Part shown: piece after piece, positions 11,218-19,391 of the stretch | Numbering within the stretch: position 1 is the stretch's first letter | Layout: every line of letters begins with the position of its first letter | Origin: Paramacrobiotus richtersi | Taxonomy: Eukaryota; Tardigrada; Eutardigrada; Parachela; Macrobiotidae | Length of the DNA: 25,336 nucleotides | Assembly: GCA_034698045.1 (NCBI GenBank) | Contig: JAQGAU010000644.1 | Coordinates: 1-25,336 of the forward strand | Reading direction: 5' to 3' | Made by a program: the position numbers and the translations under genes | Notes under the pieces: generated by a model | What the model was told of the DNA's origin: nothing | The model's input: only the letters and a program-made list of their open reading frames with translations | Database searches by the model: none

Positions 11218-13981
11218 TTACGCCCGCAAAAGTGTAAATCCCTTGGTTTTCTCCCTCGCATCATCATTCCCTATTGTCGCTGCAGGCGTACCGCTCAACA
11301 ACTTCCCAAACAACGATTTGAAAAGGTCATTCCTGCAGAACAATCACAGGTCGTTCGCTGATCAAGAAACAAGGATAATAAGGGTTCATGTGCCTACCGA
11401 GCCGGTTCAGTGACGCCGCACACCGGCTGCGGCGCCATAAAGTTGACCAGCTTGGGATGCGGGTCCGTCTTCAACTTCCGGTCACGTGACGCTTTCGAGT
11501 CCACGGCTTTTTTGGTGCGTTTACGCAGCTGTGCCAGTTGCACTTGCTGCCTGCAATACAATGATGGTGAACGTAAATAAAAATCACCCAAATCATAATG
11601 AAAACGATAATCCCTACAAATGAGGAAAAATAAGCAAAAGCAACGAAAAACTAACATTTCGACAAAATAACCAGAAAATATTAGCAAGGTCACCAAATTC
11701 TAACAACCTGTTCGCAAAAAAATAGTCATACAACATGGTGTATAACACAACGGAAATTATCCAGTAAAAATAACAATAACGCGAGTGCCAAGTAAAAATA
11801 ATAAAAATTTAAGGAAATAATAATAATAACAAAAAATAACGATGCGAGTAACCGGCGCATGCTAAGCAATTCAAACAACCCGATTCCCCAGATTTTTAAT
11901 CATTCACTTTGTCAGTTCCAACGGATCGTCGCTGGTGGAAGCGGTTTTCCGTTCAATCAGTTCCCGCAATAATACGTGGTAGAAATCATCATCGTCAAAA
12001 ATTTCCTGATTTTCTGGTTGATTTTTCGAGGCGACCTGAAAGATACGTGATTCGATAAAATTCCCGATACCAGGCATATGCTGCCACATTATATTTACCT
12101 CAGTATCTTGGTTTACTCCTGCGGATCCCAGTATGTCATACGTCGATCTTCGAACTTTTGTCCGCTGAACAAGGCGATTCCTATCGCCCATAACCTACAA
12201 AAAACTTCGTTAGTCCTACAAATCATCAGCGGAAGAAGTCTGAAGAAGTTCGATTAACTGTACTTAAAAATGAGTTAGAACGTGACAACTTTTTCAAAAT
12301 TATATTGCCAGCAATTTAACAAGAATTACTCGTTTATGCAGTTATTGACAATCTCAGATGGTGTGTGTTTCGCATGGTCCTAATTCTCTCATTTCCTTTA
12401 AGGCGAAATGCAAATACTCATTTTTTTTTAAAAAAAACTGAACTTCGAAGTTGAGGCCACTATGAATTCGACTGTAATTTAGTCTGCCACGAAATTATCT
12501 AAATTGAATAGAATATATTACTTGTTCATATTAAAATAAACAAATTATATATAAAAACATATAAATAGGTCCTTTTTTGGATTTCTTTATACTCTCACCT
12601 GTTCGATCTGTTTCACCGGTGACTGCTCAAACGCGGCAAATCCACGTTTACCTCCCACCGAAAACTGTTGAGTTTTACTGTGCCAGTGTTCAAGGGTGGA
12701 ATTTCTACAAAAATTCAAAATATACAGCAAAAAAAATTACAATTTCGCCAAACTTTTACCACAAAAATTACCTGAATCTCCTAAACTTTTCATGCCGTTG
12801 CGCCAGGCCTTTGTCTACAACATCCAAGTGATCAACGGGATGAAGGAGAGCCGAGGAGAATTCCTGATCCATTTCCATTCTGTAATCAACACCAGTAATA
12901 TTAAAAAAAAATTAAAACATCAAAAAAATTCTCCATAAAAAAAACACAAACCAAAACGCGAAAAAAATCACTGCTCATACGTTGTATTAAAAAACACAGA
13001 AATTTCCAAAAATTAAATTTACGAACAGCTTTTTAAAATATAAAAAATAAATAAATACATTATAAATTCAATCAATTTTTTCCCAATTCGGACAGGCGAT
13101 AAAGTGACACTCCAAGACACCGAAATATAAATTTTACTGCACTTTTGCAGATTATGGAAACTATCTAATGCCTCAACGGTTCAATAAGTGCAAAGTTTTC
13201 CACCTTCATTCTAAACGAAGCGTTTCCAAAAATTTAAAAAAGCGACATTTTAAGGGTCTCAAACTTGGAATTTCGTTAATTTGAGTCAAAAAACGCACTC
13301 ACTTTTCATCATCTTCAGCACCCTGGCTAGAGAACACAGGATTCCTCTCCAACATGTCCTGCTGCAGTTCCACTAGTTCCTTCAAAAGCTGTCCCAAATC
13401 CAATTGCACTGGTAACAAACAACACAAGCACGTCAAGAAAACTTAAAACACAGCAAAATCAACAAATTCACGAAACGGCTAAATTTACGAGTAGATACCA
13501 ATCCCTTACCGTTTTTAACATGGCTTTTCGTTGTTTTGTCAGCAGATTTGAGAAAATCCTGCAAATTATTCGTCTGTGGGAGAGTGTTGCATGTCGACAA
13601 GGGTTTCTGCAGTTTGATGCGACTCTCCAGTAAACCATCCCAAAAACCTGCAAAACTGGACCAGTCACGTATTTCATCGAGTTTATGCGTTGGCAGGACC
13701 GGTCGACGAAGTTCTCGAACGGAAAGAAGGAGAAACCGATCAAAAACCCGTGGAACTCTTCGAAGAACCCGAGAAACTCACATACCTAGTTGGCTGCGCA
13801 CGGCTTTCCCTTTACTGGCCTCCCCTTTGCCATGTGCGTCGTGTGTAAAGTGTTTCAAGGGCTGGTCTTCATCGGTTCCTACGTCTTCCACATCCTCTTG
13901 TCCGTCAATTTCGGACGGATCGTCCCCGCTGAGGTCGACAATGTCGCTGGCCTCCGAAGCGATCTCCGAGTCAGAATCCAT
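11218..13981 (-). CDS. AATF: AATF / Che-1 / Bfr2 ribosome-biogenesis factor (complete, 8 exons)
   Basis: Exons are 13981-13786, 13647-13510, 13408-13303, 12879-12772, 12704-12599, 12194-11908, 11550-11398 and 11332-11218. They total 1209 nt, giving 402 residues plus TAA. Residues 1-55 are strongly acidic, as in the family. QLGFWDGLLESRIKLQK (about 64-80) matches the AATF leucine-zipper-like domain. NSTLEHWHSKT (exon 5), EIFDDDDFYHVLLRELIERK (about 282-301), DSKASRDRK and HPKLVNFMAP mark the C-terminal TRAUB domain. LFKSLFGKL near the end is the conserved tail. AATF works in the nucleolus with NGDN and NOL10 in small-subunit pre-rRNA processing, and in animals also as a p53/Rb-linked transcription cofactor. 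It is shorter than the human protein, mainly in the linkers. The exon 6 donor (AA|GTGAAT) is weak but phase-consistent. The start is the ATG before SDSE; no upstream in-frame ATG is visible. Confidence 0.93.
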
Positions 13982-14007
13982 TGCTGGCACTGCAGCTGAC
14001 TGTCAAT

Positions 14008-14064
14008 ATCCGTATATCGATATCCGTATCCGTATATCGATATCCGTATGTCCGTATATCGACT
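14008..14064. repeat. 20-bp tandem repeat with TATCGATA at the AATF 5' end
   Basis: Two exact copies of a 20-bp unit (ATCCGTATATCGATATCCGT) lie at 14008-14027 and 14028-14047, followed by a partial third. Each full copy carries the palindrome TATCGATA (14015-14022, 14035-14042). The array ends about 25 bp upstream of the AATF start codon, so it lies in the leader or core promoter. TATCGATA is the DRE bound by DREF in Drosophila growth genes; use here is inference. Confidence 0.85.
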
Positions 14065-14494
14065 GACTACTTTTGATAAATAACCCACTCACAACTCAGA
14101 AAGAAAACTGTACACTCATTTGAAGAATCACTGTAGATACCAACACTTGTATTTTGGCGTAAAGCCAACTGGTAAACAATAAAAGTAAAACAAAATAAAT
14201 AATTATTTGTGAAATTCGAAAGAGTCGGAAAGACGCTGCAGTCAAGACCGATTGCGCAATAAATCTGGATGTAACCCGCGCCTGGAAGCGGTTGGCATTA
14301 TAATTTTTGCACGGTTTTATTACAAATCAAAATTTAACAGTCTTTGTACTTCCTTTATTAAATACAGCCACACACGAAACTACACGAGAGTATGGAAAAA
14401 AAAAATAAAATTTAATTTTTCATACATGAAATAGTTCGTTTTCGTGATCTCTACCGTGTACGTGGCGCTGCAACACCGGAACAGGTATCATTCG

Positions 14495-14520
14495 AACTGC
14501 ACACCGGAACTGCACACCGG
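14495..14520. repeat. Two 13-bp direct repeats
   Basis: AACTGCACACCGG occurs twice back to back (14495-14507, 14508-14520). A related AACACCGGAAC lies just to the left. No function is apparent. Confidence 0.9.
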
Positions 14521-14551
14521 AAGTGGAAATCGCGTGATAAACTTCATTTGA

Positions 14552-14557
14552 TTTATT
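14552..14557 (-). terminator. Candidate polyadenylation signal for F-box gene A
   Basis: AATAAA on the minus strand, about 285 nt after the predicted stop at 14840. The motif is exact, but AT-rich DNA gives chance hits. Another AATAAA lies further downstream, near 14316. Confidence 0.35.
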
Positions 14558-14839
14558 ATGGAACAGCAAAATTATCACACCGAAAGTAACTGTTAATTTC
14601 CTAACCGACCTACTTTAGGCAAAACATTATAATCCTCTCCCTGAAAGCATCAAATGTGAGTATTCGAACCCCAAAAAAACCGGGAAAGGATAGCCATTCA
14701 CACGTGCAAAACACCATTAAACATTCCAAAAAATCACTGATTAATGGCCAAACAGAGAAATGTCAGAAAAAAAAACTTGGCAGTTTCATATCACGGACTG
14801 TAAACGTGCCCATCTCCAGGGTTATCGACCGCAAACGAC

Positions 14840-16339
14840 TCATCGAGGACTAACCATGGCGGTTGCCCACCTGAATGCCAGTGGCAGAGCGACAAACCTA
14901 CAGAGAAAAACGCACGACAGTTAAAGTTCTGGGATATGGTTAGAACAACTGAAAACAGCCTGGACCGAAGCGGACCCGAGCAAGTTGAAGAAACCGCCAC
15001 ATTACCTCACTGTGCCGTGAAACGTTTGATTGCATGTCCAACTGCGGCTACAGCAAGTCCGTTCAATTTTTCCGGCTGTCCAGCAAGCAGATATTTGACG
15101 GAACACTGCTTTTTGCGGTCATCAGCGGTCCTATACATGGCTTTGTCCACATCGTTGAGAAGCTACAGAGGAAAAGACACGCCGAGTTATTTACATGCAG
15201 AATGATCAATCCAGTGAAACTTGTCGCTGCCCCACCTCGAGCACATAATCCACACATTCCAGCGAACGGGTTGGCAGAGAAAAGTAGGCTCGAATCTGAT
15301 CCAACTGGCCTTGACACTTCTCCACATTTTCACCGATCATTGTGCCCAAGTCCGCAGCACAGTCCGGTTTGGTCAGATCAATCCGTCCAGACAGGAGTTC
15401 TAGGACGTGTCCTTGCGGCATATGGTTGTCAAAGTTAACCCGGAAATCAACGTCTGCGTGGCGAAAGATCAAGCACTGACACACAGATTGTAGAACAGAC
15501 AGATCAACGCTAAAACCGCTGCCGTATGCGTAAGTGACAAGGAGATCGATGAATCCCACGAGCACCAATGCCGTCAGCGGAACGCATCCTTTCTGACGTA
15601 CATAATGACCGAGAAGATGACAAGCGGATGAGAAATCTTCTCCCATGCTCTCGATGATTACCGTGCTAACCTCCTTGCTCCACACGTTACTAAGGCAGGC
15701 CACACTGCTGTGCACGCTATCCAGCAGGTGAATGGTATCAAAGGTGGCAGTTTCAACGATTTGATCCCATTTTTTGCACACTGCTCGCACCTTGAAAAAT
15801 GTACCAGTATCCAGACAGTCCAACACCTGCTTTAAAACAATCAACGACAGCTCGCTAACTTTCATCTCCCAGTCAAGCCGACGGTGTACTTCAGCGTGAA
15901 CATGATCGCCGTTGTTCAACAGGTGCTTCTCCAGTTCCACCGCATCATAGGCCAAACGAACTTGTTTCCGCGGAGCCATCGCTGTGACGGTGGTGCCGTC
16001 GGCTAGCGACACTTTGACAAATTCCAGTGAAAAATAATCAGCAACACGATCCCCAGGAGGGTAGGCAGAAATACGCTCTGCCGAGTACCATTTCCACGGC
16101 TCGCCAGGTTCCAGTCGCAGCAGCACTTCAACGGGTTTGCCAGAGAGATCTAATTCAGAGCTGGACGACGGGTAGTAGTAGACGTTGCCAAATGGGACGA
16201 AAGTGAACGGTTTTCCGTTGCGAAAGTCGAGGAGTAGACCGTTGTTAACCTTTGCAATTACCCGTGCATAGAGCAACAGCCCATCGTCTCCGCGAATGCC
16301 GACGGCACTGCCGGTGTTGACAGGAGAAGGGAAAGGCAT
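14840..16339 (-). CDS. Tudor/Agenet-like plus F-box protein A
   Basis: The main exon is 16339-15236. Two likely short exons follow, 15162-15011 and 14897-14840 (phase-consistent, 73- and 113-bp introns), giving 437 residues. If unspliced, the frame instead ends at 15206 (377 residues). The start is ATG 16339, because the open frame reaches higher only through a splice acceptor at 16397. Residues about 10-55 (GIRGDDGLLLYARVIAK ... FVPFGNVYYY) and 69-92 (VEVLLRLEPGEPWKWYSAER) look like small beta-barrel Tudor/Agenet modules. Residues about 161-197 (SELSLIVLKQVLDCL ... VRAVCKKWDQIVE) fit an F-box. The rest is unassigned. F-box proteins bind Skp1 and bring substrates to SCF ubiquitin ligases; the substrate is unknown. 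It is a tandem paralogue of the gene at 17882-16662, and the two are clearly diverged. A lineage-specific family is likely, possibly tardigrade. Confidence 0.75.
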
Positions 16340-16396
16340 TCCAGAGTGCTTCACATTCACGGCTCCCGGACGATCACCGACTGGGACATGGACGGC

Positions 16397-16456
16397 CTGC
16401 AAAAAATGCCTTGATAATCAGAACGAACGGATAACCAGAAGATCGACAGTACTCAC
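16397..16456 (-). other. 5' UTR intron of F-box gene A
   Basis: On the minus strand, GTC|GTGAGT at 16456 and TTTTTTGCAG at 16397 bound a 60-bp intron of typical local form. Joining the flanks leaves an in-frame TAG upstream of the ATG at 16339, so this intron is in the leader and does not add coding sequence. Confidence 0.5.
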
Positions 16457-16522
16457 GACCAACCAACTTAATGAAGCTATACGTAGTTGCTACATATACA
16501 TATTATAAATAAAACTGCATGA

Positions 16523-16618
16523 CTAAAAACATCCCGCTTCTGTTAAACTTTTTGCATCTTGAAATAAAGTCAACGATCGAAAGCGGTAAAACTTCTGGAT
16601 GATGTCACCCTTGCAGCT
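16523..16618 (-). other. Possible second coding exon of F-box gene B
   Basis: If exon 1 of gene B ends at ATG|GTGAGG (16725), the acceptor GTTTCAG at 16619 opens a phase-0 exon of 31 codons ending in TAG at 16523. This would replace the AT-rich, lysine-rich tail read through to 16662 and mirrors the exon layout proposed for gene A. The support is splice consensus and phase only. Confidence 0.35.
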
Positions 16619-16661
16619 CTGAAACTTTGCGCAAAATCCTTCTTATAGTGAAAAAACGTTT

Positions 16662-17882
16662 TTACAAGTTTTCTGTTTTTTTTTTAATTAAAATTTTAAA
16701 TCTTACTTTTCCGCTGCACCTCACCATGGAATTAGCTGCAGTTGGGCCACGGATCCAAGCCTCTAATATCTCATCGGTGGTATCGGTGTTGTATCGGACG
16801 GAAAACGATGCAAAGAATCGTTCAAAACCGCCCATTTCGCTCGCATCTGTCCACTTGCTGGACACCGTCAACTCATACTGCAGCTGACAGGGGCCAGAGC
16901 GGAAGCAGTTGAACACAGGGTCCAATAACTTGATAAAACTGCACGCCGACCCAAAGAAACCCAGTGCATCCCTCAGACTCGTGAGTTTTTCGCAGAAACG
17001 CCCGGAATCTTTCTCCGAGATAAACATTCCGCGCAGTCCAACGCCGACGAGCCGAGGGAATCCATACTCATCCGTTACTTGCTTGATCAGACTGGCTAGA
17101 TTCTTGACAAGAAAAAAACCCGATGCCGCGTTGTAGTGATATCCCGATGCATCCACAACAACGATCCTTGTCTTAGCGTTCCACAGACTGTGCCAGTACG
17201 GAGGATTACGGTACCTCAGGTCGTGCAGATTGACAATTGATCCGCCGCTCGCCACTATAATGTCATTCCACAGCGAGCACACACGGCGCATCCGGGTCTG
17301 CTGGTCAGTAAAGGTACAGTCAAAAATCTCCGCCAATATCGGTTTGGGCAAATGGTTCATGGGGAAGTCGAGTGGCAGTGGGTAATGCACAACCAAGTTG
17401 ACCGGATCGGTGCTGTTGATCAGCAAGTGCTCCAGTTCTGCGTCGTTTGATGGTCGTCGAATTTGCTGGCCCGGAACGACAACGACAGCTGTCCGGTCTG
17501 TCGGTAGTGACACGCTAACATGGCCGAAAGATCCCTTTTGAAAATCCGCTGCGAGCAGTGTTCCAGGGCACCACTTCCACGGCTCACCGGATCGGGACTG
17601 CAGCAGCACCTCCACGCGATCATTCTCCTTGAGTACCGTTTCGATCCAGCATGTCAACTTACTGCGGTCATTGAATACACCTGTCAAGCGGAATACACTG
17701 CCAAACGGCATGATGCGCATCCGATCTGGCCCGTACTTGAAATCGATCAGCCACCCGTCTACTTCCTTGTGAATAAGCCATCCGTAGTGGAATAAGCCAT
17801 CGCTTCCGCGGACAGATACGGCATTCTTGCGTCGGACGCGGCCCCCAAAGAGCAGTCGCGATACACCATCAGGCATGGCCAT
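16662..17882 (-). CDS. Tudor/Agenet-like plus F-box protein B
   Basis: The single open frame has 406 residues and starts at MAMPDG (ATG 17882). Residues about 21-65 (VSVRGSDGLFHYGWLIH ... IMPFGSVF) and 89-112 (VEVLLQSRSGEPWKWCPG) match the Tudor/Agenet-like blocks of protein A. Residues about 176-211 (NHLPKPILAEIFDCT ... RRVCSLWNDIIV) are a clearer F-box than in A. The C-terminal 200 residues are unassigned. The last 20 codons come from a very AT-rich stretch that starts at a good GTGAGG donor (16724). The true C-terminus may therefore be the short exon at 16618-16523, making 417 residues. Its likely role is as substrate receptor in an SCF ubiquitin ligase; the target is unknown. The Tudor-like part may bind a methylated or peptide ligand (inference). 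Confidence 0.78.
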   Translation of the reverse strand: MAMPDGVSRLLFGGRVRRKNAVSVRGSDGLFHYGWLIHKEVDGWLIDFKYGPDRMRIMPFGSVFRLTGVFNDRSKLTCWIETVLKENDRVEVLLQSRSGEPWKWCPGTLLAADFQKGSFGHVSVSLPTDRTAVVVVPGQQIRRPSNDAELEHLLINSTDPVNLVVHYPLPLDFPMNHLPKPILAEIFDCTFTDQQTRMRRVCSLWNDIIVASGGSIVNLHDLRYRNPPYWHSLWNAKTRIVVVDASGYHYNAASGFFLVKNLASLIKQVTDEYGFPRLVGVGLRGMFISEKDSGRFCEKLTSLRDALGFFGSACSFIKLLDPVFNCFRSGPCQLQYELTVSSKWTDASEMGGFERFFASFSVRYNTDTTDEILEAWIRGPTAANSMVRCSGKVRFKILIKKKTENL

Positions 17883-17980
17883 AGCAGAATTCAGGAACCA
17901 CGTTTAACCCTATCACAATTCATAAACGTGCACAAGAGATTTAAGCTTCAACAACAAATAAAGAAACAACGTGGAAAGAC

Positions 17981-17987
17981 CTATATA
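17981..17987 (-). promoter_or_regulatory. Candidate TATA box of F-box gene B
   Basis: TATATAG on the minus strand, about 95 nt upstream of the ATG at 17882. The position fits a TATA box with a short leader. The surrounding DNA is only moderately AT-rich, but the motif is common. Confidence 0.25.
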
Positions 17988-18025
17988 CGGAAACTGGTAA
18001 CTGTCTAACACTGTGATCGACTGAC

Positions 18026-18157
18026 TCGAGTCGTTCCAAATAAGGGTTCTCCGCAGGAAAATACCTGTTTGGCACAAGATTTGTAACTGCTGATGTAAAA
18101 ATTAAACTTCAACACTGGCTTCGCAAAAAGGATCAGAACTAATTTACGGGGAAGAAG
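18026..18157. repeat. Direct repeat, left copy
   Basis: This copy is about 70% similar to 18302-18431, offset by about 276 bp. Shared blocks include GGTTCTCCG, AGATTTGTAA, GATGTAAAAAT and GAAGAAG. Read as codons on the minus strand, differences are mostly nonsynonymous, so it behaves like noncoding DNA. Confidence 0.8.
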
Positions 18158-18301
18158 TTGCTTCTAAATTTAAAAACTAATAGATACTGTCTGTGAAATG
18201 AAAGCAGGAAGTTTACGCGTGTCATACTATGGTACAGCAATAAACACAGCAGCCAGTAGCATATCACGTACCGATTTCTTCCGTTCTGGGCTCCCGCGGG
18301 A

Positions 18302-18431
18302 TCGAATCGTCCCAGATAAAGGTTCTCCGAAGGAAACTGTCGCTTCTGCACGAGATTTGTAATTGCCGATGTAAAAATCAAGCTCTACAACTCGCTTCGA
18401 GAAAAAGTAAAAATCAGGATTCAGGAAGAAG
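18302..18431. repeat. Direct repeat, right copy
   Basis: This is the partner of 18026-18157. It lies upstream of F-box gene B, so the pair may be a duplicated promoter or leader segment, or a fossil of a dispersed repeat. Confidence 0.8.
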
Positions 18432-18573
18432 TGGAAGGCAAACATTTTACTAGTACAGTAGTACGAGTACTGGTAGCGGTCGCTTGTTCGATTTGTGAGG
18501 CGAGAGCTTCTAAACCTGACGTCCCGGGCGGTCGGTTGTTGGTTCAGGAAACGAGCGGCCAGGTACGAAAGGC

Positions 18574-18644
18574 GGAAGGAAATACCGAAGGAAGGAAATT
18601 CTCCGGGACGAAAGGAGGAAGGAATTTCTGGAGGAAGGAACTTC
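18574..18644. repeat. Purine-rich GGAAGGAA degenerate repeat
   Basis: At least four GGAAGGAA blocks are separated by irregular spacers ending in ATTTC/ACTTC-like sequence. It is strongly purine-biased on the plus strand and has no visible coding role. Confidence 0.7.
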
Positions 18645-19219
18645 TTAACAGACAATAGCGGATAAAAATTTCGGTTAAAAAAAGTTCATGCGCAAATATC
18701 TCTTTTGATGTAATTATAGCCGACAGCAATTTTCACAACAGTGCCAACCGTATCACTATCACTACTATCTTTTATAGCGCTTTTCCGGTCCACTATTAAT
18801 TTTAAAGTTAGTAACGATCCGATAGCCGCAGTTAGACCAGGCAGCATAAAAAGTTTTGCTCACATTCACATAAAGTAAGCATGTGTGCCCACGAACCTGG
18901 CTAAACGAGCTGCCAGTAATGGTTGGATTTTTATGGTTGGTAACTGAATCGTGTTTTGAATTCCATTATTTGCTGTCGACACCTTCCAGGTCTCTTACGA
19001 TGTCCTGGATCTTTTCAGAAACTGATAAAAAATTTGTAATTGGGTCTAAACTCTTTGTATAACCTTCTGCAAAGTACTACTTCCGTCTTTCGATTGTCAA
19101 CCATTTCTTCCGGTGGAAATGTCGTCCATCTAGGCCCGACTCCAGCTCCGCGCCTCTCAAAAAGTTCCCTTTTGCGAAAAATATGCAATTAAATTTCGTT
19201 TTGGTAGTAATCATTCACT

Positions 19220-19225
19220 TTTATT
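19220..19225 (-). terminator. Candidate PIKfyve polyadenylation signal
   Basis: AATAAA on the minus strand, about 170 nt after the PIKfyve stop codon at 19392. It is the first exact match after the stop and sits at a usual 3' UTR distance. Confidence 0.55.
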
Positions 19226-19391
19226 CAAACACCGATAAACCGCTAACATACACCGTACAGACCAGTTGTGCCATTGACAACCATCACATCGCAATGAGAA
19301 ATATTAGAAAACGCTATAATCTCAAATCACAGTTCAGTAAAAGGACAGTAATCAAAGTAAATCACAGCAAAAAAGTACAAAACAGACATTT

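Larger units (their letters stand above)
14065..14839. other. Intergenic: AATF promoter side and F-box gene A 3' side
   Basis: I see no gene here. The right part should be the 3' UTR of F-box gene A, and the left part the AATF upstream region. It contains a short tandem repeat at 14495-14520 and a candidate polyadenylation signal at 14552-14557. Confidence 0.6.
17883..19391. other. Intergenic: F-box gene B upstream and PIKfyve 3' UTR
   Basis: I see no supported gene here. The right end is the PIKfyve 3' UTR up to about 19200. The left part holds the promoter side of F-box gene B. It contains a spaced direct duplication (18026-18157 and 18302-18431) and a GGAAGGAA-rich tract (18574-18644). 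The 142-codon minus-strand frame at 18655-18227 lacks an ATG at its start and shows no recognisable domain. Confidence 0.6.

Noticed and set aside
13536..14066. 176-codon plus-strand open frame
   Set aside because: It is antisense to AATF exons 1-2 and the upstream repeat; the minus-strand exons match AATF residue by residue, so this is a shadow frame.
14650..14680. TTCGAA sequence resembling a tRNA T-loop
   Set aside because: No flanking T-stem, anticodon arm or acceptor pairing could be built.
15034..15438. 134-codon plus-strand open frame
   Set aside because: It is antisense to the F-box gene A exons, has no domain, and shares composition with the opposite strand.
18227..18655. 142-codon minus-strand open frame upstream of F-box gene B
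   Set aside because: It has no ATG near its beginning. It includes the GGAAGGAA repeat and one copy of the duplicated segment, whose codon changes look neutral.
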